Below are positions 7,727 through 15,486 of a stretch of DNA of 64,000 bases, one piece after another. This DNA is from Minwuia sp048007105 (lineage in GTDB: Bacteria > Pseudomonadota > Alphaproteobacteria > Minwuiales > Minwuiaceae). A model generated the notes under the pieces. That model ran no database searches and was not told where the DNA came from. It saw only the letters and a list, made by a program, of their open reading frames with translations. The stretch is from positions 1,674,001-1,738,000 of the forward strand of contig NZ_CP180352.1 in NCBI RefSeq assembly GCF_048007105.1. The letters are read 5' to 3'. The position numbers and the translations under genes are program-made. The stretch's first letter is position 1. Every line of letters starts with the position of its first letter.

Positions 7727-8489
7727 GACGCGGACTCATAAGCGCGCAGCCATATTCGGGTTGAAGCGATGAGGACGGCTGCGAGGTAGTTTCGGGCGGA
7801 TTTCTCGTAGCGTGTTGCGATCTTCCGGAAGTGTTTGAGTTTGTTGAAGAAGCGCTCGACGACATTGCGCCGGCGGTAGAGCGCCGGATCGACGCTGCGC
7901 TGGACCTTGCGGTCGCGCTGGGTGGGAATGTGGCCGCGACCGCCCTGCGCCGCGATCAGGTCCAGCACGGCCCGGGCGTCATAGCCCCGGTCGGCCACCA
8001 CGTCGCCCGTCGCCGGATGGGCGGCAAGGAGTTCCGCAACAGCCGCCTTGTCGGAGGCCTGGCCCGGGCTGAGCACCAGCGCGACCGGCAGGCCGCGCTC
8101 GTCGACCATGGCGTTGATCTTGGTGCTCAGTCCTCCACGAGAACGGCCAATGGCGTGATCCGCGCCCCCTTTTTGCCGGAGGCGGCGTGCTGGTGGGCGC
8201 GGATGATGGAGCTGTCGATGAACTGCATCGAATCCGGCGATTTCCTGGCCAGCGCTTCGAAGACCCGCACCCAGACGCCCGCCTTCGCCCAGCGGTTGAA
8301 GCGGTTGTAGACCGTGGTGTGCGGGCCATAGCGCTCCGGCAGGTCGCGCCAGGGCGAGCCGGTGCGCAGCACCCAGAAAATGCCGTTGAGAACCCTGCGG
8401 TCATCCACCCGGGGAACGCCCCGCGGCTTGTTCGGGAGCAGCGGCTCGATCAGCTCCCATTCGAAATCGGTCAGATCAAAGCGCGCCAT
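7723..8489 (-). CDS. IS5-family (IS427-like) transposase, orfAB by programmed -1 frameshift
   Basis: DDE transposase of about 255 residues made from two frames. OrfA starts at ATG 8489 (MARFDLTDFEWELIEPLLP) and has PWRDLPERYG and the first Asp in FIDSSIIRAHQ. Alone it would stop at 8127. At the A-run CAAAAAG (complement of 8170-8174 and flanks), a -1 slip gives KKGGADHAIGRSRGGLSTKI, exactly the joined sequence seen in this family. It leads into orfB with the second Asp in VVADRGYDA and the Glu in RRRNVVERFFNKLKHF. The TAG stop (7723-7725) belongs to the duplicated target CTAG, not to the element itself. It looks intact and possibly active. Confidence 0.92.
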
Positions 8490-8567
8490 TCCGGACCTCC
8501 TGCGATTCACCCACCAGAGTGAATCACCCAAAGAACCGAAACAGAATCCCCTTTATGGGTTCAGAAC
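7727..8567 (-). mobile_element. IS5-family insertion sequence, 841 bp, with CTAG target duplication
   Basis: The ends were placed from the 4-bp direct repeats CTAG at 7723-7726 and 8568-8571 and from imperfect inverted ends: GACGCGGACTCATAAG on the left and, reading inward from the right, GTTCTGAACCCATAAA. The best-matched core is GRACYCATAAR. The size fits a one-transposase IS5 element. It lies between the convergent kinase and FAD-oxidoreductase genes and coincides with the stop codons of both. Confidence 0.85.
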
Positions 8568-9917
8568 CTAGGCCCCGTCGGCCTCGCGTCCGCTCTCGGC
8601 CATGAAGCTCTTGGTCCAGGGATCGTGATCGGTACGGTCGAGATTGTCGGCGACATCGGCCTGCAGGCCGGCGATGTCGATCTGGTGGAAGCTGCCGCTG
8701 CCCAGCCGCGCCGCGGCACTGGCCGCCGCCCGGCCCATGGCGAAGCAGGGACCCATCACCCGAACGCTGGCCAGCGCCGCCGGTTCGGCGTCGATGCAGC
8801 GTCCGGCGACAACCACATTGTCCAGTCCCTCGGGCACCATGGCGCCGAAGGGGATGTGGTGCATGTGGTCCTCGTCGAAGACCTCCCAATGGGTGTCGGC
8901 CATCTCGGTGTGCAGTTCGATCGGCCAGCTGCAGCGGGCGATCACATCGTCCGGCCGGTGCCCCGTCCGGACATCTTCGACGGTGATCCGGCTGCGGCCG
9001 CGGATGGTGCGGGTCTGACGGATGCCGGGCTGGCCGTAGAGCGCGACCCGCGCCTTGCCGAAGGCGTCCGGGAACTCGTCGCGGAACAGGGCCAGCAGAC
9101 CGTCGACCTGCCGCCGTCCGGCGATGCCGGCCAGTGCCAGACCTGCCGCGTCCTGCGGGGTTTCGATGTGGGTCATGTTCAGCAGCACCCGGCCGCCGCG
9201 CGCCACGGGAAAGATGAAGCCGTCATGGCGGACGAGACCGAACTCGGCGCCGCGGCGCTTCATGGCGTCGTGGAACCGCTCGCGCGGCCAGCTGCCGCAG
9301 AGGTCGGTGTCGACATCCTCGAAGACGGCCATGACCGTGCCGTGCACCGGCGCATCGGCCTGGTACATCTCCTGCCCGGTCAGCCAGGTCAGCGCGGCGT
9401 CGCCGGAAGCATCGACGAAGGCGTTGGCGCGGATGCGCACGTCGCCCCAGCGTGTGGCGAGGTCCAGCGCGGCAACGCGGCCGTCCTCCAGCGTCACCTC
9501 GCGCAGGATGGCGCCGGTCAGCGGCGTCACGCCCCGGTCGGCCACGGCATCTTCGGCCCAGCGCATCCACGCGTTGATGGAATAGTCGAGGATCAGTGTG
9601 TTGCGGGCCCGGCGCGCAGTGGCGTCGCCGTTTGCGGTCAGCGCCGCCAGCATCTCGTCCATCGCGCCATAGGTGACGCGGTGAGGCGACAGCCCGTTGG
9701 CGTAGAGCCCGCAGATCGTGCCGATGGCGGATTCGACCGCCTGACCGCCAAGCTGCGGCGAGGCGTCGGCGATGACCACGTCCAGCCCGAGCGCCCTGGC
9801 CTCGAGTGCAGCCGACAGGCCGGCTGCGCCGGAACCGACGACACACAGATCGGCTTCGATCTCACGCGTGCTGCCGGGCGCGCGGCGCACGGCGACCATG
9901 CCGGGATGGCGCGTCAC
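8568..9917 (-). CDS. FAD-dependent oxidoreductase (FAD_oxidored-type)
   Basis: A 449-residue flavoprotein. GTG 9917 gives MTRHPGMVAV; ATG 9899 six codons later is equally possible. The dinucleotide-binding fold is at the N-terminus, LCVVGSGAAGLSAALEARAL, with Asp/Ala-rich second strand VVIADASPQLGGQ. The second FAD motif lies near the C-terminus (GLDNVVVAGRCIDAE). FVDASGDAALTWLTG is typical of the PF12831-like group, whose members act on unknown small molecules. No membrane segment is seen. The stop TAG is within the CTAG duplicated by the IS insertion. The cold-shock gene lies upstream on the same strand. Confidence 0.8.
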   Translation of the reverse strand: MTRHPGMVAVRRAPGSTREIEADLCVVGSGAAGLSAALEARALGLDVVIADASPQLGGQAVESAIGTICGLYANGLSPHRVTYGAMDEMLAALTANGDATARRARNTLILDYSINAWMRWAEDAVADRGVTPLTGAILREVTLEDGRVAALDLATRWGDVRIRANAFVDASGDAALTWLTGQEMYQADAPVHGTVMAVFEDVDTDLCGSWPRERFHDAMKRRGAEFGLVRHDGFIFPVARGGRVLLNMTHIETPQDAAGLALAGIAGRRQVDGLLALFRDEFPDAFGKARVALYGQPGIRQTRTIRGRSRITVEDVRTGHRPDDVIARCSWPIELHTEMADTHWEVFDEDHMHHIPFGAMVPEGLDNVVVAGRCIDAEPAALASVRVMGPCFAMGRAAASAAARLGSGSFHQIDIAGLQADVADNLDRTDHDPWTKSFMAESGREADGA

Positions 9918-9935
9918 GGTGCAGCCGGTCCGGTG

Positions 9936-10481
9936 TCAGGTTTCGGGAAGGTAGACGGAGCGGGCCGACAGGCCCTTGTCGCCCTGTTCGAGCGTGATCT
10001 TGAGACGCTCGCCGGGCTGAACCTGCGACAGGCCGCAGCGGCGCAGAACCTCGATATGGAGAAAGATGTCGGAGGGGTTGCCCTCGACCGTCACGAAGCC
10101 GTAGCCGCGGATCTTGTTGAACCATTTGACCGTGGCGTCGAGCAGTTCCTCCTCGCCGGAGGGTTGCATGTCGCCGGGCTGTTGCTGGCCGCCGTCCATT
10201 CGGGCCTGCGCCTGCGGCTGGGCATCGGGCGTCGCGGGCCGGACCTGCGTCACCGCCACGGCCTGCAGGCCCCGCGGGCCCTCCACCGCGTCGCACCAGA
10301 TCTCCGATCCTTCCTCGACAAAGGAAAGACCGGCCTTGCGCAAACACGAAAGATGCAGGAAGACGTCCTGACCATCACTGGTTGTGATGAAACCGTAGCC
10401 CTTGACGTAGTTGAACCATTTCAGGTGACCGCCGATTTCGACGGCTGGCTTTTTCGTGGCCTCGTGAAACATGCTGCTCAT
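9936..10481 (-). CDS. Two-domain cold-shock (CSD) protein
   Basis: About 181 residues from ATG 10481 (MSSMFHEATKK); a TTG five codons upstream is an alternative. There are two cold-shock domains. The first has LKWFNYVKGYGFITT and DVFLHLSCL, the second VKWFNKIRGYGFVTV and DIFLHIEVL. These hold the RNP1/RNP2-like aromatic motifs that bind single-stranded RNA or DNA. The linker is Pro/Gln-rich (TPDAQPQAQARMDGGQQQPG). Tandem-CSD proteins of this size are common in alphaproteobacteria and act as RNA chaperones. The upstream 100 bp is unusually A+T-rich for this region and probably carries its promoter and leader. Confidence 0.9.
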   Translation of the reverse strand: MSSMFHEATKKPAVEIGGHLKWFNYVKGYGFITTSDGQDVFLHLSCLRKAGLSFVEEGSEIWCDAVEGPRGLQAVAVTQVRPATPDAQPQAQARMDGGQQQPGDMQPSGEEELLDATVKWFNKIRGYGFVTVEGNPSDIFLHIEVLRRCGLSQVQPGERLKITLEQGDKGLSARSVYLPET

Positions 10482-10596
10482 TACCCGTACGGCCAATTTG
10501 TAATATTAACATGGTCTAGCGTGACATTATCACTATGCCAGCATGTGAATAAAGGGCGAATTCGTTAAAAAACATGCCTCTTTCCGGCTCCGGTTT
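10482..10596. promoter_or_regulatory. A+T-rich divergent intergenic region
   Basis: Between the cold-shock gene and the TPR gene the sequence is markedly A+T-richer than its surroundings (TTGTAATATTAACATGG, GTTAAAAAACATGCC). It must hold promoters for both directions. I could not place a -35/-10 pair with confidence. Confidence 0.4.
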
Positions 10597-12840
10597 ATGA
10601 CTCATTCTCGTTATCAAATATATGAACTCGTCGGCTATCGGCCGTCGTCGGGGCCGGATCACCCGCATGCGGCAACAGGCGAGACGTCCGTTTCGTACTG
10701 GCGTCGCAGCCTGAAAGCCGCGCCGGATGACCTGTCGCGCAGGCTCGGATATGCCGAGGCGCTCTACGCCGAAGGCAACCACGACGCCGCGGCCGGCGCC
10801 TACCGCAAGTTGTTGGTTCTCGATCCCTCGCACGTGCTCGCCGGATGTCGACTGGCGGCCTGCCGGTTCAGGGCCGGAGACAACGAGGACGCGCTGCTCT
10901 GGCTCAAGCGGCTTGCCATGCGCTGTCCGGAGGATGCGGCCCTGCGGGTGGCCGCGCTGGCTCTCTGTCTCAGGCACGGAGATGCCCGCGCCGCCCGAGG
11001 ACTGGCGGAGCTGTGGCTGGCGGGGCCGCCGCAGCCGGCTCGCATCGCCCACGCGCTGGTTCACTTCTTCAGGCTGATCGGCGACAGGAAGCGCGCGTTG
11101 AAGGCCGCTTCCGCCGGTGTTGCCGCCCATCCCCGCGATCCCGCAATGCGCATCCTTGCCGCCGAGGCCGCCGAATGGGCGGGCGATCTGGTGCAGGCTG
11201 CCAGCCACTACGGCGCGCTGGCCGAGATCGCGCCCAGCGGTGTCTCGCACGGCCTCCGGGTTCGGGCGCTGGACGTCGCGGGCGACGCATCGGCAGCGGC
11301 CAACGCCATCGGCTCCGCGATACATCTCTTCGCGCGCTCGCCGGTGCATCTCGCCGACCTGGCCGTGACCATCGGCGCCCCGGGCTACGAACATCTGAAG
11401 CGGGTGGTGCTGAGCGAACTGTCCCTTGCCGCCGACGAGGATCCGGACGCCGGACCCAGCCTGGTGCTGGCGCATTACCGTCTGGGGGACTGGAAATCTG
11501 CGGCGGGCGTTCTGGGCCGAGCGGTTGCAGCGCCCGAAACGTCAGCGGAAGCGGTGGCGACGGCTGCCGCGAATCTCCGCACCTGGGTCGAGGCGGGCGA
11601 GACGCTGCCGCTGGACATGGCGTCGGAGGCCTTCGGCCGCGGGCTGCTGCTGCCTGAATCCGGGCGGGGCGGACCCCATACGGAGGAAGCTGTCGACGGA
11701 CCGGCCCTGCTGCTGCTGGGCGGCAGGCTGCCCAACGACCGGGAACGCCTGTTGCTGGATATTGTCCGCCGCGCCCGCGGGCCGGTGGCGGTGCGTCAGA
11801 CCAGGGCGCCGGGTCTGCCCGCGGACTGGCTCGCCGATGCCGGTCTGCTGAGCGGCGCATGGTACGGAATCGGCGATTTCCGGGTGGAGGCGAAGGGCTC
11901 GGACGCCAGTGAGGCGCCGGACATGCCGCCGGCCTTCGGCTATCTGCACCCGGCCATGGTGGCCGAGACCGCCCATCTGCGCCGGACCATCCGGTCGCTG
12001 TCGCCCTGCGCGGTGCATGTCGCCGATCCGGGGCTCTACGCCACGGCGGGGCTGGCCGCATTGCATGAAGGCGCGCCGGCGCTGCTGCTGCATCTCGCCG
12101 AGGGCTGGGAAGAAAAGTGTCGCGACGCCGGAGCCTTCGTCGAGGCAGCCGTGCGGATGCTGCTCGGCCAGAAGACGGTCCGGGCGGTGCTGCCGTCCTT
12201 GCCGGCCCTGACGACCCTGCCGGAGACCCGACGTCCTGCCGTCGCGATGCCTGCGGCGATCGATCTGGCGGCGTTCCGGAACAGCTCGGGCGGTGTCGCG
12301 CGGCATCGCGCTGCCGAGAGCCTCGAGGTCGACGGGGCCGCGGATGCCGGACTTCTGGCCATTGTCGGCGAGCCGGTACCGGACGACGCGCCGGCCCTGG
12401 CGGCGCTGGCCGATGCGCTGCGCACCACCCATCCGGGCCTCAGGCCTGTCCTGTTCCGGCCCGGCGCGAAGGCGGTGGCGGGCGTCGACATCATGGCCTG
12501 GCCAGAGGATCCGGCACCCTTCCTGGCGCATGTGCGGCTCGCGGCCGCCTGGCGCTGCGATGCCGCCGACGAGATGCACCTGCTGCAGTTGGCGGCGATG
12601 AGCGTGCCGGTCGCCGGGGTGGCCACGGATCGATGGCCGGCGGGCCGGGAGGGGGCGCCGCCGCTGCCGCCGGCCGCCTCGATGACGCCGCCCGAGGCGG
12701 CGGTGGATCTGCCGCGGCTGCTCGCCGATCCCGCCGCGCTGGCGGCGGCCGCGGAGACGCAGCGCGAGTGGGTCCGGTCCAGCCGGCCGTTGCGTAACGC
12801 CATCCGCCGCTTCGAAAAGTTGAACGGCTGGACAGGCTGA
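10597..12840 (+). CDS. Large TPR protein with a glycosyltransferase-like C-terminal half
   Basis: A 747-residue protein without signal peptide or membrane segment. The first half (about 30-330) is built of degenerate tetratricopeptide helices, for example YAEALYAEGNHDAAAGAYRKLLVLDPSHVLAGCRLAA. The second half (about 390-745) reads as alternating Ala/Leu-rich strands and helices like a two-lobed GT-B fold (LLLLGGRLPNDRERLLLDIV, AVHVADPGLYATAGLAAL, LQLAAMSVPVAG near the C-terminus). No clear nucleotide-sugar motif was found, so enzymatic activity is uncertain. It stands alone between the cold-shock gene and the antiporter operon. The glycosyltransferase reading is only a fold-level guess. Confidence 0.6.
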   Translation: MTHSRYQIYELVGYRPSSGPDHPHAATGETSVSYWRRSLKAAPDDLSRRLGYAEALYAEGNHDAAAGAYRKLLVLDPSHVLAGCRLAACRFRAGDNEDALLWLKRLAMRCPEDAALRVAALALCLRHGDARAARGLAELWLAGPPQPARIAHALVHFFRLIGDRKRALKAASAGVAAHPRDPAMRILAAEAAEWAGDLVQAASHYGALAEIAPSGVSHGLRVRALDVAGDASAAANAIGSAIHLFARSPVHLADLAVTIGAPGYEHLKRVVLSELSLAADEDPDAGPSLVLAHYRLGDWKSAAGVLGRAVAAPETSAEAVATAAANLRTWVEAGETLPLDMASEAFGRGLLLPESGRGGPHTEEAVDGPALLLLGGRLPNDRERLLLDIVRRARGPVAVRQTRAPGLPADWLADAGLLSGAWYGIGDFRVEAKGSDASEAPDMPPAFGYLHPAMVAETAHLRRTIRSLSPCAVHVADPGLYATAGLAALHEGAPALLLHLAEGWEEKCRDAGAFVEAAVRMLLGQKTVRAVLPSLPALTTLPETRRPAVAMPAAIDLAAFRNSSGGVARHRAAESLEVDGAADAGLLAIVGEPVPDDAPALAALADALRTTHPGLRPVLFRPGAKAVAGVDIMAWPEDPAPFLAHVRLAAAWRCDAADEMHLLQLAAMSVPVAGVATDRWPAGREGAPPLPPAASMTPPEAAVDLPRLLADPAALAAAAETQREWVRSSRPLRNAIRRFEKLNGWTG

Positions 12841-12932
12841 TTGAGGTCCGTTCTGAGTTGCATCACGTAATGCCGCCGGGATAAGCATGGGCACGCAACG
12901 TAGCGGGCGGGCAAACGGGGGATCGGATCGAC

Positions 12933-13439
12933 GTGACGCGGGCTTTGGGATTGCTGGTGGTTCTGGCCGCAGTCTGGCTGCTGTTGTCCGGCATCTACGA
13001 CTTCAATCTGCTCTACTGGCTCGGCGCCGGGTCCGTGATCGCCTGCGTGGTTCTCGCCATCCGGATGGATGTGGTCGATCATGAAGGCGTGCCGCTGGAT
13101 CTCGGCTGGCGCATCCTCATCTACTGGCCCTGGCTGTTCGTCGAGATCGTGAAGGCCAATATCGATGTGGTGCTGCGGCTGCTGCGCCCTTCGCCGGATA
13201 TCTCGCCGACGCTCATCCGCACGCCGCCGCTGCAGCGGACCGATCTCGGCAAGGTCATCTACGCCAATTCGATCACGCTGACGCCGGGGACGATCTCCAT
13301 CGACATCGACCACGAGCACGGCATCCTGGTCCACGCCCTGTCGAAGTCAGGCGCCGAGGGTGTGCTGTCCGACGACATGAACCGGCGTTGCGCGGCGCTG
13401 GAGAACGACCGGCTTCACCGAGAGGCGCGGGACGCATGA
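12933..13439 (+). CDS. mrpE: Mrp/Mnh Na+/H+ antiporter subunit E
   Basis: A 168-residue membrane protein starting at GTG 12933, with two N-terminal hydrophobic segments (LGLLVVLAAVWLLLSGIY, LLYWLGAGSVIACVVLAI) and a third at WRILIYWPWLFVEIVKAN. The cytoplasmic C-terminal domain carries the family hallmark YANSITLTPGTISIDID. It is the first gene of a ten-gene operon whose order (E, F, G, A-C-terminal-like, B, C, D) matches the MbhA-H module of archaeal membrane-bound hydrogenases. MrpE is thought to be structural in the multi-subunit cation/proton antiporter. Confidence 0.93.
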   Translation: MTRALGLLVVLAAVWLLLSGIYDFNLLYWLGAGSVIACVVLAIRMDVVDHEGVPLDLGWRILIYWPWLFVEIVKANIDVVLRLLRPSPDISPTLIRTPPLQRTDLGKVIYANSITLTPGTISIDIDHEHGILVHALSKSGAEGVLSDDMNRRCAALENDRLHREARDA

Positions 13440-13714
13440 TCATGTTCGCCGCCGCTGCGATGGGTCTGCTGGTGGCCATGGTGCTGGCCGTGGTGCGGGC
13501 GCTGCTGGGCCCGACCATCTACGACCGGATCATGGCCGTGAACATGTTCGGCACAAAGACCGTGCTGCTGATCGCCGTGGTCGGTTTCGTTGCCGGCCGT
13601 CCGGATTTTCTAGACCTGGCGCTGCTCTACGCCCTGATGAACTTCATCGGCGTCATCGCGGTGCTGAAATATGTCCGCTACCGCGACCTTGGCCAGTCGG
13701 AGCTGGACAGTTGA
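13436..13714 (+). CDS. mrpF: Mrp/Mnh antiporter subunit F
   Basis: About 92 residues from ATG 13436, which overlaps the mrpE stop (ATGA). Three hydrophobic helices are visible: FAAAAMGLLVAMVLAVVRA, MFGTKTVLLIAVVGFVAG and LALLYALMNFIGVIAVL. RALLGPTIYDRIMAVNM between the first two is the subunit F signature. It is an integral membrane subunit of the antiporter complex. In-frame extension upstream lies inside mrpE and was rejected. Confidence 0.93.
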   Translation: MIMFAAAAMGLLVAMVLAVVRALLGPTIYDRIMAVNMFGTKTVLLIAVVGFVAGRPDFLDLALLYALMNFIGVIAVLKYVRYRDLGQSELDS

Positions 13715-14055
13715 GCGCCTGGGCCGAGATCCTGACCTGGATCCTCGTCGGGTCCGGCGCGCTGCTGACGGTTGTCGGCGCCTATGGCGCGGTGCGTCTG
13801 CCCGATCTCTACACGCGACTGCACGCCGCCAGCGTCACCGACACGCTGGCGACCTTCCTGGTTCTGGCCGGCTGCGCCGTTCCGGTGCTGGTCAGTGGCG
13901 ACTGGCTGATCGCGGTGAAGCTGTTCTTCATTCTGGTGTTCCTGTGGTTCACCTCGCCGATCGCGTCCTACGCGCTGGGCCACGCCGCCTTCTTCGACGG
14001 CGAGAAGCCGCTGCTGGACCACGACCTGACCGAGGACCGGGAGGGCAGCGCATGA
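13711..14055 (+). CDS. mrpG: Mrp/Mnh antiporter subunit G
   Basis: A 114-residue subunit with three helices. It starts at TTG 13711, which overlaps the mrpF stop (TTGA); coupling explains the rare start. Family features are YGAVRLPDLYTRLHAASVTDTLA after the first helix and LFFILVFLWFTSPIASYALGHAA in the last. It is thought to contribute to the cation path between the peripheral and antiporter-like subunits. Confidence 0.92.
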   Translation: MSAWAEILTWILVGSGALLTVVGAYGAVRLPDLYTRLHAASVTDTLATFLVLAGCAVPVLVSGDWLIAVKLFFILVFLWFTSPIASYALGHAAFFDGEKPLLDHDLTEDREGSA

Positions 14056-14645
14056 TCGACGGTGTGAACTGGATCGAGATCATCAACATCGTGATGCTGG
14101 CGCTGCTGGTCATCGTCACCATTGGCATCGTGCGTGTCCGTAACCTGTTCGCCGTGGTCATGCTGGCCGGCATCTTCAGCCTGATCATGGCCTCGGTCTT
14201 CGTCCTGCTGGACGCCATGGATGTGGCCTTCACCGAGGCCGCGGTGGGCGCCGGCATCTCGACGATCCTCGCGCTGGGCACGCTGGCGCTGATCGACAAC
14301 CGCCGGGAAAAGATCCCGGACCGGTTCCGCTTCGCGCCGCTGCTGATCTCGGCGGCCACGGGTATCGCGCTTATCTGGGCGGTGGATTCGCTGCCCGAAG
14401 TCGGCCGTGCGGACAACCCGGCCCAGCTTCATGTCGGACCGGACTACATCCAGCGCACGCCGGTCGAGATCGACGTGCCCAACATCGTCACCGCGGTACT
14501 CGCCAGCTACCGGGGCTTCGACACGCTGGGCGAGGTCGCGGTGATCTTCACCGCCGGGATCGGCGTGATGTACCTGCTGGGCGTGATGCCGGTCATCGGG
14601 CCGCGCCGGCGCCGGCGCAAACAGGACGAAGCCGGTCCGTCATGA
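14052..14645 (+). CDS. DUF4040-type antiporter subunit (MbhD-MbhE-like fusion; MrpA C-terminal equivalent)
   Basis: 197 residues from ATG 14052, overlapping the mrpG stop. The N-terminal half has helices IINIVMLALLVIVTIGIV, FAVVMLAGIFSLIMASVFVLLDA and FTEAAVGAGISTILALGTL. The motif DVAFTEAAVGAG is the DUF4040/MbhD signature found near the C-terminus of full MrpA. The second half (IVTAVLASYRGFDTLGEVAVIFTAGIG) matches MbhE and the MrpA/MrpB junction, so two archaeal subunits are fused here. In standard Mrp systems these segments are part of MrpA; their separation marks the MBH-like gene order. Confidence 0.85.
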   Translation: MIDGVNWIEIINIVMLALLVIVTIGIVRVRNLFAVVMLAGIFSLIMASVFVLLDAMDVAFTEAAVGAGISTILALGTLALIDNRREKIPDRFRFAPLLISAATGIALIWAVDSLPEVGRADNPAQLHVGPDYIQRTPVEIDVPNIVTAVLASYRGFDTLGEVAVIFTAGIGVMYLLGVMPVIGPRRRRRKQDEAGPS

Positions 14646-15103
14646 TCCATCATCTGATACCCCGCGTCCTCTCGAAGCTGCTGATCCCGTTCATTGCCCT
14701 GTTCGGTCTCTACGTGCAGTTCCACGGCGATTTCGGCCCCGGCGGCGGCTTCCAGGCCGGCGTCATCGTGGCTGCGGCCATCATCCTCTACGCTCTGGTC
14801 TTCGGGCTGGACAACGCCGAGAACGCGGTGCCGCCGAAGCTGGTCACCGCGGGTGTGGCTGTGGGCCTGCTGCTCTATGCCGGCGTCGGCGTGGCGACCA
14901 TGTTCCTGGGCGCCGAGTTCCTGAACTACAACGCGCTGGACAGCCACGATCCCGTCCACGGCCAGCATCTCGGTATCATCCTGATCGAGGCGGGGGTCGG
15001 CCTGACCGTGGCCTCGGTCATGATCACCATCTTCTACAAGTTCGCGGACCGGCTGAAACTGACCCGCGATCTGGAGGCCGCAGGCGACGAGGACGGCGCA
15101 TGA
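14642..15103 (+). CDS. mrpB: Mrp/Mnh antiporter subunit B (MnhB domain)
   Basis: A 153-residue membrane protein with four hydrophobic helices. The signature LYVQFHGDFGPGGGFQAGVIVAAAIILYAL is typical of MnhB. The C-terminal part (GIILIEAGVGLTVASVMITIFYKFA) is also family-like. ATG 14642 overlaps the upstream stop by 4 bp, and the downstream mrpC start overlaps its own stop in the same way. Confidence 0.92.
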   Translation: MIHHLIPRVLSKLLIPFIALFGLYVQFHGDFGPGGGFQAGVIVAAAIILYALVFGLDNAENAVPPKLVTAGVAVGLLLYAGVGVATMFLGAEFLNYNALDSHDPVHGQHLGIILIEAGVGLTVASVMITIFYKFADRLKLTRDLEAAGDEDGA

Positions 15104-15486
15104 GCCTGCTCGGTCAGTACAACTACTGGATCTTCGCCATCGTAATGTCGCTCGGCCTCTACATCACGATCAGCCGCGGCAATCTGGTGAAGAAGGTGGT
15201 CGGGCTGAACATCTTCCAGGCCAGCGTGTTCCTGCTCTACATCTCGTCGAGCAAGATCTGGGACGCGACAGCGCCGATCTTCGTAGAGGGCGAGGACCTC
15301 ACCTTCTCGAACCCGCTGCCCCACGTGCTCATCCTCACCGCCATCGTCGTCGGCGTCGCCACCACTGCGATCGGCCTGGCCCTGGTCGTCCGCATCAAGG
15401 AGGCTTACGGCTCGGTCGAGGAAGACGAGGTGCTGGAAGCCCAGGCCGCCTTCGAGGCCGAACTGAAAGAGCGGGCAGGCGGCTAG
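15100..15486 (+). CDS. mrpC: Mrp/Mnh antiporter subunit C (NuoK-like)
   Basis: 128 residues with three membrane helices, homologous to NuoK of respiratory complex I. Key features are YITISRGNLVKKVVGLNIFQASVFLLYI in helices 1-2 and PLPHVLILTAIVVGVATTAIGLALVVRI in helix 3. The C-terminal tail is acidic (VEEDEVLEAQAAFEAELKE). It is part of the proton/cation path. It overlaps mrpB by 4 bp and mrpD by 1 bp. Confidence 0.93.
   Translation: MSLLGQYNYWIFAIVMSLGLYITISRGNLVKKVVGLNIFQASVFLLYISSSKIWDATAPIFVEGEDLTFSNPLPHVLILTAIVVGVATTAIGLALVVRIKEAYGSVEEDEVLEAQAAFEAELKERAGG

Noticed and set aside
8625..10568. A 647-codon plus-strand frame across the FAD oxidoreductase and cold-shock genes
   Set aside because: The opposite strand encodes two well-supported proteins; this frame has no recognisable domain.
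14052..14645. Start of the DUF4040 subunit at 13671, giving 324 residues
   Set aside because: The extra residues are out-of-frame antiporter subunit G sequence; ATG 14052 overlaps the mrpG stop like the other genes in the operon.
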